A DNA stretch of 15,406 bases from Robiginitomaculum sp036478975 (GTDB lineage Bacteria; Pseudomonadota; Alphaproteobacteria; Caulobacterales; Maricaulaceae): assembly GCA_036478975.1 (NCBI GenBank), contig JAZGFA010000046.1:1-15406 (forward strand), in the 5' to 3' direction. The notes under the pieces were generated by a model. The model ran no database searches. It saw only the letters and a program-made list of their open reading frames with translations, and was not told where the DNA came from. Below, one piece after another: positions 7,952 through 14,402 of this stretch. Position 1 is the first letter of the stretch, and each line of letters opens with the position of its first letter. The translations under genes and the position numbers were made by a program.

Positions 7952-8064
7952 ATGCGTTCACGAACCTAGCCGCGCCTTTTTGTCTTATAACTCTATCGCC
8001 TTAATAGTGGACATGGGGGCGATTGGCTATATCTACTATAGCGACATTTTGTAAAAGGCCTGCC
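7952..8064. promoter_or_regulatory. Divergent moaD / moeA intergenic region
   Basis: This 113-nt gap separates the divergent moaD and moeA starts and should hold both promoters. On the minus strand TTTACA (8055-8050), an 18-nt spacer and TATAGC (8031-8026) make a fair promoter for moaDEBC. On the plus strand TACTAT (8034-8039) could be a -10 for moeA, but the nearest -35-like TGGACA (8008-8013) is 20 nt away. The two -10 candidates nearly coincide in an AT-rich repeat (TATAG twice). The space is too short for a Moco-sensing riboswitch and I see no conserved elements of one. Confidence 0.35.
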
Positions 8065-9258
8065 ATGATTTCCGTATCCGAAGCGCTAGCGATAATTGCT
8101 ACCCACCGCCCGCAAATGATTGAGGTGATAACGCCCCTTGCCGATAGCCTGGGCGCTGTTGCCGCCCGTGACATTACCGCCCAAATGACCCTGCCCCCGC
8201 GTGACGTTTCCGCCATGGACGGCTATGCCGCCGGCCACAGCGACGCCAAAACCAAAGGCGCGGCTTTAATCGTGATAGGCGAGAGCGCCGCGGGCAATCC
8301 GTTCGGCGGCCCCATCAAGGCCGGCGAGTGCGTGCGCATTTTCACCGGAGCCATTGTGCCACAGGGCGCGGACACCATTATCATTCAGGAAAATGTCACC
8401 CGCGACGCTGATTTCATCACCTGCACGCAGGACCAAGCCGCCCCGCGTCATATTCGCAAGGCGGGCCAAGATTTTAGCGCCGGCGATATACTGGTCAAAG
8501 CCGGCGCGCCCATCGGCCCGTCTGAAATCGCGCTTATCGCGGCGGGCAATCACGCGGCCGTGCCGACCCGCCGCCGACCCATCGTCGCCATATTGGCCAA
8601 TGGGGATGAGCTTAAAGCGCCGGGCAGCGTTTTAGCCGAGGGCCAAATCGTTAGCTCCAACTCCGCCGCCCTTGCCGCCCTGATAACCCAGTGGGGCGGA
8701 GAGCCGCTACTGCTTGGCATTGCCGCCGATAGCGAAGCGGCAATTTTAGAGAAAATAGCTTTGGCCAAAACCGCCGATATTATCGTGCCCGTTGGCGGAG
8801 CCTCCGTCGGTGATCATGACCATATGCGCGCGGCGTTTACCTCCGCCGGCCTAGAAATGCACTTTGCTAAAATCGCGGTAAAACCTGGCAAGCCGACATG
8901 GTTTGGCGCATTAGGCGCGCAATGCGTATTAGGCCTGCCCGGCAATCCGGCTTCGGCCATTGTCTGCGCGCATTTGTTTTTAAAGCCGCTTATGGGCCGC
9001 GACAATATCGAGGGCCGCGCCAAGTTGACCGCGCCGATTAGCAAGAACGGCCCGCGCGAAACCTATCAAAGGGCACGCCTGTCCATAGGCGATGATTGCT
9101 CCCTTATCGTCACCCCGTTCCCGCGCCAAGATAGCGCGCTGATTACCCCGCTCACCCTGTCTAATGCGCTCATCAAAGTCCCGCCTCATGACGGGCCATG
9201 GCAGATTGGCGACAGCATTGAAGTGGTTTCACTCGGCATTGGCCCGCATATCCTATGA
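8065..9258 (+). CDS. moeA: Molybdopterin molybdenumtransferase
   Basis: MoeA inserts molybdenum into adenylylated molybdopterin, releasing AMP and giving Mo-molybdopterin. The 397 residues match family length. In order: N-terminal MoeA domains with PRDVSAMDGYA (45-55); the MoCF-like domain with ILANGDEL (176-183), GGASVGDHDH (244-253), VKPGKPTWFG (272-281) and LGLPGNPAS (289-297); and a C-terminal beta-domain from about 320. The frame extends upstream to a TTG at 8023, but the ATG at 8065 has an AAAAGG about 7 nt upstream and starts the family's usual N-terminus (MISVSEALAII), so it was chosen. The stop overlaps the next gene by 4 nt (ATGA), forming a two-gene operon with the TSUP transporter. 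Confidence 0.97.
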   Translation: MISVSEALAIIATHRPQMIEVITPLADSLGAVAARDITAQMTLPPRDVSAMDGYAAGHSDAKTKGAALIVIGESAAGNPFGGPIKAGECVRIFTGAIVPQGADTIIIQENVTRDADFITCTQDQAAPRHIRKAGQDFSAGDILVKAGAPIGPSEIALIAAGNHAAVPTRRRPIVAILANGDELKAPGSVLAEGQIVSSNSAALAALITQWGGEPLLLGIAADSEAAILEKIALAKTADIIVPVGGASVGDHDHMRAAFTSAGLEMHFAKIAVKPGKPTWFGALGAQCVLGLPGNPASAIVCAHLFLKPLMGRDNIEGRAKLTAPISKNGPRETYQRARLSIGDDCSLIVTPFPRQDSALITPLTLSNALIKVPPHDGPWQIGDSIEVVSLGIGPHIL

Positions 9259-10025
9259 AACTCATCGCCGCCCTAGCCGCTTTATTTTTCGTAACCGCCG
9301 CGCTCTATGCCAGCGTAGGCTTTGGCGGCGGCTCTACCTATACGGCATTGTTAATTGTGTTTGGCGTTGATTACCGCCTTGTTCCGATTATTGCTCTGGC
9401 GTGTAATATCGCCGTGGTTAGCGGTAATAGCCTGCGTTACGGGCGCGCGGGCCATATAGAGTGGGCGCGGATAGCCCCGCTGATTGCCCTGTCTATTCCC
9501 GCCGCGTGGCTAGGGGCGCGGCTGAGCATATCAGAGGCGCTATTTATCGGCCTATTATGGATAGCCCTAGCCCTTGCGGGAGTGCGGCTATTATTGTTCA
9601 CCCCTAAGGCAGAAACAAAATTTGAAAGCCGCAAGACCCCGCTCTGGCTTAATTTGATTATCGGCGCGGGGATTGGCTTTTACTCTGGGCTTGTCGGGAT
9701 TGGCGGCGGGATTTTCCTCGCGCCTATCCTTTATACATTGCGCTGGGGCACTGCGCGGCAAATCGCGGCGACCTGTAGCATATTTATTCTGGTTAACTCC
9801 CTGTCTGGCATGCTTGGACAAGTGCAAAAACTCTCAAGCTTAAACCTCACCCATCAAGCCCTCGCCTTTTGGCCAATCCTGCCCGCGGTTATTATTGGCG
9901 GCTTTATCGGCAATCATATGGGCGTGTTTCGTCTATCCGAGCTATGGCTTAAGCGGCTAACGGGCCTCTTGATTTTAAGCGTGGCCGTGCGGCTCGCGTT
10001 TAAATGGCTCGCCCTAATAGGCTAG
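9255..10025 (+). CDS. TSUP (TauE/SafE-like) family membrane transporter
   Basis: This is a very hydrophobic 256-residue protein with about seven or eight predicted membrane helices. The glycine-rich repeat marking each half of TSUP proteins is visible twice: YASVGFGGGSTYTALL (18-33) and YSGLVGIGGGIFLAPIL (143-159). Family members move sulfite, sulfoacetate, sulfonates and other organic or sulfur anions; the sequence does not reveal the substrate. It overlaps moeA by 4 nt (ATGA), so it is co-translated with a Moco enzyme, and it converges with moaA. That setting suggests an anion linked to Moco (a sulfur anion, or molybdate), or export of sulfite related to a molybdoenzyme; this is inference only. 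Its TAG shares a CTAG with the moaA stop. Confidence 0.88.
   Translation: MKLIAALAALFFVTAALYASVGFGGGSTYTALLIVFGVDYRLVPIIALACNIAVVSGNSLRYGRAGHIEWARIAPLIALSIPAAWLGARLSISEALFIGLLWIALALAGVRLLLFTPKAETKFESRKTPLWLNLIIGAGIGFYSGLVGIGGGIFLAPILYTLRWGTARQIAATCSIFILVNSLSGMLGQVQKLSSLNLTHQALAFWPILPAVIIGGFIGNHMGVFRLSELWLKRLTGLLILSVAVRLAFKWLALIG
10022..10025. other. CTAG palindrome serving as stop codon on both strands
   Basis: The TSUP transporter ends with TAG at 10023-10025 and moaA ends on the other strand with TAG at 10024-10022. The two convergent genes therefore overlap by 4 nt through one self-complementary tetranucleotide, with no intergenic space and no room for a terminator between them. Their mRNAs must overlap at the 3' ends. 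Confidence 0.95.
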
Positions 10026-11065
10026 CCGCCCGTAACCGACATATGGCGCGCGGTGGCGGGGGCGCTGGCGGCGTTATCAAAGTCATGGCGCTGCGCCTTT
10101 TGCCGCATGGCCGTAGCGAGCAGCGCGTCTAAGTCCGCTTGCGGGTTATCCCCGCGCAGGGCGGCGCGTAAATCAAGTCGATCATCGCGGCCAAGGCACA
10201 TATAGATTTGCCCCGTGCACGTGACGCGCACGCGGTTACAGCCGGCGCAAAAATTATTGGTCAGGGGCGAGATAAAGCCAAGCGTTCCGCCGGTTTCTTT
10301 TACCGTAACGTATCGCGCTGGCCCGCCCGTCATTTTATCATTATCAATCAAAGTATAGCGGCGCTCTAAATCCTCGCGCACGGCGGTAAGCGGCAAAAAT
10401 TGACTGAGCCTATCCTGCGCAATTTCGCCTAGCGGCATGACCTCAATTAAGGTCATATCCATGCCGCGCCCATGGGCCCACGCCATGATGTCGGGAATTT
10501 CATACTCATTACCCTCCTTAGGCGCGCCCTTAAGCGCCACCGTATTCAGCTTAATCTTAAGCCCCGCCTGCTGCGCCGCGTCGAGCCCGCGCAGCACTTT
10601 ATCCAAAGCGTCACGCCTCGTCAGCGCCTTAAAGCGCTCCCGATCAAGGCTATCAAGGCTGACATTAATGCGCTCCACCCCGTAGGATTTAAGCTCCGCC
10701 GCGTATTTATGCAGCTGGGTTGCGTTAGTGGTCACGGTAATTTCGTCGAGGGCTCCGCTGTCACGATATTTCGATAAGTCTTTGATTAAATGGATTATAT
10801 CACGACGAACGAGCGGCTCTCCTCCGGTAATGCGAATTTTGCGAATCCCGCGCGCGATGAAATTAGCGGCGAGGGCCTCAAGCTCCTCTAGGGACAAAAC
10901 TTCACTGCGCGGCAGAAACTTCATCTTCTCTGCCATGCAATAGGTGCAGCGCAAATCACACCTATCGGTCACCGATAGGCGCAGATAGGTAATTTGGCGT
11001 CCAAAACTGTCAATCAGAGCGTCCACGGCGGAGCCTTTCTTTGCGCGTGCCCTATCTCTAGGCAT
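10022..11065 (-). CDS. moaA: GTP 3',8-cyclase (radical SAM)
   Basis: MoaA is the radical SAM enzyme that starts Moco synthesis by cyclising GTP, the product going to MoaC. Both iron-sulfur sites are visible (numbering from the ATG at 11065): the SAM cluster CDLRCTYC (C36, C40, C43) with GGEP (81-84), and the C-terminal GTP-binding cluster FCAGCNRVR plus MCLG (C273, C276, C290). The C-terminus ends in the conserved Gly-Gly. The start is uncertain. The ATG at 11065 gives 347 residues but only a GGGG immediately upstream. A GTG at 11026 has AGAAAGG 7 nt upstream, would give 334 residues, and aligns better with the E. coli N-terminus. A TTG at 11086 is unlikely. The gene is divergent from btuB. 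Confidence 0.97.
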   Translation of the reverse strand: MPRDRARAKKGSAVDALIDSFGRQITYLRLSVTDRCDLRCTYCMAEKMKFLPRSEVLSLEELEALAANFIARGIRKIRITGGEPLVRRDIIHLIKDLSKYRDSGALDEITVTTNATQLHKYAAELKSYGVERINVSLDSLDRERFKALTRRDALDKVLRGLDAAQQAGLKIKLNTVALKGAPKEGNEYEIPDIMAWAHGRGMDMTLIEVMPLGEIAQDRLSQFLPLTAVREDLERRYTLIDNDKMTGGPARYVTVKETGGTLGFISPLTNNFCAGCNRVRVTCTGQIYMCLGRDDRLDLRAALRGDNPQADLDALLATAMRQKAQRHDFDNAASAPATARHMSVTGG

Positions 11066-11090
11066 GCCCCATAAAAGGTAAAGCAAAATC

Positions 11091-11104
11091 GCGCATATTT
11101 GCGC
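11091..11104. repeat. Inverted repeat in the moaA/btuB divergent region
   Basis: GCGCATATTTGCGC has perfect 5-bp arms (GCGCA/TGCGC) around TATT. It directly abuts the candidate -35 of the btuB leader and lies about 26 nt upstream of the moaA ATG. It could be an operator or a small hairpin in the moaA leader. No regulator family is recognisable from it. Confidence 0.35.
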
Positions 11105-11133
11105 TTGTCATATGGCCGCATCGGGCCTAGAGC
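11105..11133 (+). promoter_or_regulatory. Candidate promoter of the cobalamin riboswitch / btuB transcript
   Basis: TTGTCA (11105-11110), a 17-nt spacer and TAGAGC (11128-11133) form a plausible sigma-70-type promoter. It would start transcription near 11140, the first base of the riboswitch P1 helix. The -35 matches five of six consensus positions; the -10 is weaker. Confidence 0.4.
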
Positions 11134-11135
11134 GG

Positions 11136-11296
11136 AGATATTGGAAAGGGAATGCGGTGATAATCCGCGACTGCTCCCGCAGCTGTTATCGGCAAGGCGA
11201 TTAGCACATGTCACTGTTTAAATATGCCAAGGCATATTTTGGCGGGAAGACGCTAACCACCATCAGAGCCGTAAGTCAGAAAACCTACCAATGAAG
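11136..11296 (+). ncRNA. Adenosylcobalamin (B12) riboswitch aptamer
   Basis: Conserved cobalamin-aptamer blocks appear in order. AAAGGGAATGCGGTG (11146-11160) and TAATCCGCGACTGCTCCCGC (11161-11180) match the consensus GGGAA..GGTG and CCGCGACTGCCCCCGC blocks and include the P3 pairing GCGG/CCGC. AGCTGT follows, then CACTG at 11212-11216. A peripheral hairpin with AAATATGCC/GGCATATTT arms lies at 11220-11239. The B12 box AGTCAGAAAACCTACC is at 11274-11289. Closing helix P1 can form between ATTGG (11140-11144) and CCAAT (11288-11292). Such riboswitches bind adenosylcobalamin and reduce expression of uptake or synthesis genes; here the downstream gene is a BtuB-type receptor, which supports the call. 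Exact ends are approximate. Confidence 0.93.
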
Positions 11297-11411
11297 TCGC
11301 CAGCGCGTTGGGCGGGATGTACCGTAACGCATGGGTTGAGGCCAATCATGGTCTTTCCAATGACGACACAATTGTAACCGCCTGCGTGATAGTCATGCGG
11401 GCTTATTGGAG
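11297..11411 (+). promoter_or_regulatory. Riboswitch expression platform with possible Shine-Dalgarno sequestration
   Basis: The stretch between the aptamer and btuB holds a small hairpin with GCGTT/AACGC arms (11305-11309 and 11326-11330). A second one has arms GCCTGCGT/ATGCGGGC (11380-11387 and 11395-11402; two GU pairs). TCCAAT (11356-11361) is perfectly complementary to ATTGGA (11405-11410), which overlaps the btuB Shine-Dalgarno GGAG (11408-11411). Pairing the two would enclose the second hairpin and hide the ribosome binding site. There is no T-tailed terminator, so control is more likely translational. The pairing is visible; its use in regulation is inferred. Confidence 0.45.
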
Positions 11412-11419
11412 TTGTCGAT

Positions 11420-13372
11420 ATGACACGATTTTTAAATGGGGTCGCCTTTGCCGCCCTGCTCTCGAGCGCATTTTTCTCAAGCAATGCCCACGCGCAAATT
11501 CAAGCGGATTGGGAACGTGAAATTAGTAATGAAATAGCAGCCATGGAAGCCGATAACGATAATGTTATCGTACTCTACCACTCACCTGCATTATACAAAT
11601 CCAATGACATAATAATCGTTGGCACGCGCATTGGCGCAGGTAATGCAGACACGCTCACCGCGCCCGCCTCTATTCTCAATGCTACGGAGCTGCGCCTTAA
11701 AAACATGCCCCATGCCGCTGACTATCTGCGCGCTCTGCCCGGCGTTTCGGTCAGCAATTCTGGCCCCTCCGCAAACCTCACCCAAATCCGCCTGCGCGGC
11801 TCGGAAGCTAGCCATACGCTTGTGCTGATTGACGGGGTGAAAGCCTCTAATCCTGCGGGCGGAGAGTTTGACTTTGGCGGTCTGCGCGCCGCCGATATTG
11901 AGCGCATTGAAGTGCTGCGCGGTGAGCAATCCGCCCTTTACGGCTCTGACGCTATCGGAGGGGTGATTAACATCATCACCAAGACTGGCGGGCAGAGGGA
12001 AGGCCTAAGCTTTAGCGTTGAGGCGGGTAGTTTTAACACGCAAAGCGGCCATATTAGCGCCGGCGTTCCAATCGGCGATAGCGGGGCCGTATTGACCCTT
12101 AACGGCAATATAGCCCGCACGGACGGTTATGACATATCCGGCCTTGGCGGCGAGAAAGACGGCCATAATAGCGAGGGCCTAAACCTCGGTCTTAACGGGT
12201 TAGAGCTTGGCCCCGTCACCCTATCAGCCAAATATGGCAGCTCCCATATCGCCGCAGATTTTGATAGCGACACTGACTATAATGGCCGCCTTAACAACAC
12301 GCATGATAGCCAAATCACCGACAGTAAAACCGCGCGCATTGATGCTCGCTTTGACGGCTTTGGCTTTGACCATCTTATCACCGCCAGTCAAAACGAGATT
12401 GAGACCGATGCGCGCGCCGCCTTTGCTAGCCGCTCCATTGGCGGACGCACGGGCTTTAGCTGGGCCGCAAAAAAGAGCTGGGATTCCCATAGTCTCACCC
12501 TGCTCGCGGAAACCGAAGAGGAGCGCTATGAGCGCGCCCCCAATTTCGCCGCTAGCCCCGCCATTCCAAAGCATAAAACCGACGGGCTTGCGCTCGATTA
12601 CCGCTATAGCAAAGACGCGCTCACCCTAAACGCTTCGGCGCGTAATGATTTTAACACCCATTTTGATAACGCGGTGACGTGGCGCGTTGGCGGAGCCTAT
12701 CAGCTTGGCGAAGGCCATATGCGCGCGAGCCTTGGCACGGGGGTTAAAAACCCGTCCCTGATAGAGCTTTACGGCTATTTCCCCGGCTCAAATTTTGTTG
12801 GCAATCCGGAGCTAACGCCGGAAACCTCCCTAGGCTATAATATTGGCTACACCCATAATTTTGACAGCGCGAAATTAAGCGTCGACTATTTCAAATCAGA
12901 ACTGACGGATGAAATTTACACCGACTTTGCTAGCTTCCCCTATTTGCCAAAAAACCGCGCGAGCGATAGCACGCGCGAAGGGGTGGAGCTTGAGGGCCGC
13001 TGGACACCGATGGACACGCTGTCCCTGCATGGCTCGGCTACATTTCTCAATGCGGAAGAAAACGGCGTCAAAGAATTGCGCCGCCCTGAGACACTCGCGA
13101 GCGTGAGCGGGACATGGGAGGCTATGGATGAAGTCAGCCTCACCCTATCCGCCGATTATACGGGCGAGCAAATTGACACGGATTTTGGCACATTTAGCCG
13201 CGTGACATTAGGCGATTTCACCCGCGTCTCGTTAAATGCTAGCTATTATATTAGCGACGTCGTGACCATGACATTGCGCGGGGAAAACCTGCTCGATAGC
13301 GCGTATCAAGAAGTCGTCGGCTATCAGGCCCAAGCCCGCGGCGTCTATTTCGGCCTAAGCGCAAATTACTAA
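11420..13372 (+). CDS. btuB: TonB-dependent outer-membrane receptor, BtuB-like (cobalamin uptake)
   Basis: This is an outer-membrane beta-barrel with an N-terminal plug that imports its ligand using TonB energy. The 650 residues start with a signal peptide (MTRFLNGVAF..., cleavage probably after AHA at 23-25). A 35-residue spacer follows, then a TonB-box-like NDIIIVGTR (62-70). The plug (about 75-190) contains LPGVSVSNSGPSANLTQIRL (106-125), VLIDGVKASNP and IERIEVLRGEQSALYGSDAI (160-179). The rest is barrel, ending in the aromatic terminus GVYFGLSANY. The ATG at 11420 has GGAG with 8-nt spacing. The cobalamin riboswitch immediately upstream is the main reason for naming the substrate; the TBDR family call itself is certain. 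No btuCDF or cob genes are in the window. Confidence 0.9.
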   Translation: MTRFLNGVAFAALLSSAFFSSNAHAQIQADWEREISNEIAAMEADNDNVIVLYHSPALYKSNDIIIVGTRIGAGNADTLTAPASILNATELRLKNMPHAADYLRALPGVSVSNSGPSANLTQIRLRGSEASHTLVLIDGVKASNPAGGEFDFGGLRAADIERIEVLRGEQSALYGSDAIGGVINIITKTGGQREGLSFSVEAGSFNTQSGHISAGVPIGDSGAVLTLNGNIARTDGYDISGLGGEKDGHNSEGLNLGLNGLELGPVTLSAKYGSSHIAADFDSDTDYNGRLNNTHDSQITDSKTARIDARFDGFGFDHLITASQNEIETDARAAFASRSIGGRTGFSWAAKKSWDSHSLTLLAETEEERYERAPNFAASPAIPKHKTDGLALDYRYSKDALTLNASARNDFNTHFDNAVTWRVGGAYQLGEGHMRASLGTGVKNPSLIELYGYFPGSNFVGNPELTPETSLGYNIGYTHNFDSAKLSVDYFKSELTDEIYTDFASFPYLPKNRASDSTREGVELEGRWTPMDTLSLHGSATFLNAEENGVKELRRPETLASVSGTWEAMDEVSLTLSADYTGEQIDTDFGTFSRVTLGDFTRVSLNASYYISDVVTMTLRGENLLDSAYQEVVGYQAQARGVYFGLSANY

Positions 13373-13382
13373 ACCCTTTTCA

Positions 13383-13414
13383 TTTCGCCCCGTTCGGTTT
13401 AGAGTGGGGCGAGA
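13383..13414 (+). other. Hairpin between btuB and folD
   Basis: Arms CGCCCC (13386-13391) and GGGGCG (13406-13411) pair perfectly and extend by three more pairs (one GU) to 13383/13414, around a 14-nt loop. No T-run follows, so it is a poor intrinsic terminator. It ends 4 nt before the Shine-Dalgarno GGAG (13419-13422) of folD and may shape folD initiation. Confidence 0.45.
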
Positions 13415-13428
13415 TAATGGAGAGTGCC

Positions 13429-14328
13429 ATGAGTGCCAAAATGAGCGCCACTAAAATAGACGGCAAAGCTTACGCCGAAGGATTACGGGGCCGTATAGCC
13501 GCGGCGGTTAGCGCTTTGCCGTCCCAGCCTACCCTCGCCGTTGTCCTTGTAGGCGAAGACCCGGCCTCGCAGGTTTATGTGCGCAATAAAGCCAAATTCA
13601 CCGTCGAGACGGGCATGCGCTCCCTAGAGCATAAATTGCCCGAAGATAGCAGCGAGCAAGCCATAGTCGATTTGGTCACAAGCCTAAACGCCGATCCGGA
13701 AGTTGACGGTATATTAGTGCAGCTCCCCCTGCCGAGGGGGCTTAATTCTGACCGCGTTATCGCCTCTATCCATCCCGATAAGGATGTGGACGGACTAACC
13801 GAGACCAGCGCAGGGCGACTTATGCTCGGCAAGGCGGGCCTGCGCCCGTGTACGCCAACGGGCTGCGTTATGCTGGCCAAGGACGCGCTTGGGGATTTAA
13901 CCGGCAAGCATTGCGTGGTTTTGGGCCGCTCTATCCTTGTGGGAAAGCCCGCCGCATTGTTGTTTTTAGAGCAAAACTGCACCGTAACCATCGCCCATTC
14001 GCGCACTAAAGATTTGCCCGATGTCTGCCGCGAGGCTGATATTCTCGTCCCCGCCGTCGGCCGCCCGCAAATGGTGCAAGCCGAGTGGATAAAGCCGGGC
14101 GCCTGCGTGATTGATGTGGGTATTAACCGCGTGCCGAGCATAAAGCGCCCGGGAAAAATGCGCCTTGTCGGCGACGTGAATTACTTGCCGGCGCGCAAGG
14201 TCGCTGGCTCCATCACCCCCGTCCCCGGCGGCGTAGGCCCCATGACCATAGCCTGCCTGCTGCGCAATACCGTCATCGCCGCCTGCATGCGGCGCGGATG
14301 GGACGCGCCAAGCATATTGGATTTTTAA
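13429..14328 (+). CDS. folD: Bifunctional methylenetetrahydrofolate dehydrogenase / methenyltetrahydrofolate cyclohydrolase
   Basis: FolD interconverts 5,10-methylene-, 5,10-methenyl- and 10-formyl-tetrahydrofolate using NADP, supplying one-carbon units for purine, formyl-Met and related synthesis. From the ATG at 13429 the protein is 299 residues. The catalytic pair falls at Y50 and K54 (VYVRNK), the same numbers as in E. coli. GILVQLPLP, the DKDVDGLT segment, PCTPTGC, the Rossmann GRSILVGKP and PGGVGPMT are all present. Three in-frame ATGs lie close together (13417, 13429, 13441); GGAG at 13419-13422 favours 13429. It is 56 nt after btuB on the same strand; whether it has its own promoter is unclear. 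Confidence 0.97.
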   Translation: MSAKMSATKIDGKAYAEGLRGRIAAAVSALPSQPTLAVVLVGEDPASQVYVRNKAKFTVETGMRSLEHKLPEDSSEQAIVDLVTSLNADPEVDGILVQLPLPRGLNSDRVIASIHPDKDVDGLTETSAGRLMLGKAGLRPCTPTGCVMLAKDALGDLTGKHCVVLGRSILVGKPAALLFLEQNCTVTIAHSRTKDLPDVCREADILVPAVGRPQMVQAEWIKPGACVIDVGINRVPSIKRPGKMRLVGDVNYLPARKVAGSITPVPGGVGPMTIACLLRNTVIAACMRRGWDAPSILDF

Positions 14329-14336
14329 GAAAACAT

Positions 14337-14360
14337 CCCAAAATTGACCCCAAAATTGAC
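14337..14360 (+). repeat. Tandem 12-bp direct repeat
   Basis: CCCAAAATTGAC occurs twice back to back (14337-14348 and 14349-14360). The second copy supplies the left half (TTGAC) of the FNR-like palindrome, so the first copy places an additional TTGAC half-site 12 bp, about one helical turn, upstream. Confidence 0.9.
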
Positions 14361-14369
14361 ATAGGTCAA
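14356..14369 (+). promoter_or_regulatory. FNR/FixK-type (anaerobox-like) palindrome
   Basis: TTGACATAGGTCAA is a perfect inverted repeat TTGAC-N4-GTCAA and fits the TTGA(T/C)-N4-(A/G)TCAA pattern bound by FNR, FixK, FnrN and Dnr proteins in alphaproteobacteria. A TATACT at 14394-14399 downstream could be a -10, putting the palindrome centre near -43, close to the class II activator position (-41.5), with no good -35 in between. Regulation of the maoC-like operon by oxygen or nitric oxide is inferred, not shown. Confidence 0.5.
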
Positions 14370-14393
14370 AGCGGCTTTCAAAATCCTGCCCAT

Positions 14394-14399
14394 TATACT
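14394..14399 (+). promoter_or_regulatory. Candidate -10 element for the maoC-like operon
   Basis: TATACT matches the -10 consensus at five of six positions. The hexamer 17 bp upstream (GCGGCT, 14371-14376) does not resemble a -35, as expected for an activator-dependent promoter. Predicted start is near 14406. Confidence 0.4.
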
Positions 14400-14402
14400 G
14401 AT

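Noticed and set aside
7952..8064. Possible Moco-sensing riboswitch ahead of moaD or moeA
   Set aside because: The divergent gap is only 113 nt and must hold two promoters; I found none of the conserved stem-loop elements expected.
11308..11520. Open frame through the btuB leader and across the btuB start, a possible leader peptide
   Set aside because: It begins with TTG without a ribosome site, lies within the riboswitch expression platform and runs out of frame into the signal peptide coding region; the sequence is better explained by RNA structure.
12224..12574. 116-codon open frame antisense to btuB with a hydrophobic glycine-rich composition
   Set aside because: Composition reflects the reverse complement of beta-barrel repeats; no start signal or family resemblance.
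13383..13414. Intrinsic terminator for btuB
   Set aside because: The stem is good but no run of T follows it on the plus strand, so it is listed only as a hairpin.
13575..14141. 188-codon open frame antisense to folD
   Set aside because: It lies wholly opposite a full, motif-complete folD, resembles no family, and is of the kind produced by biased codon use.
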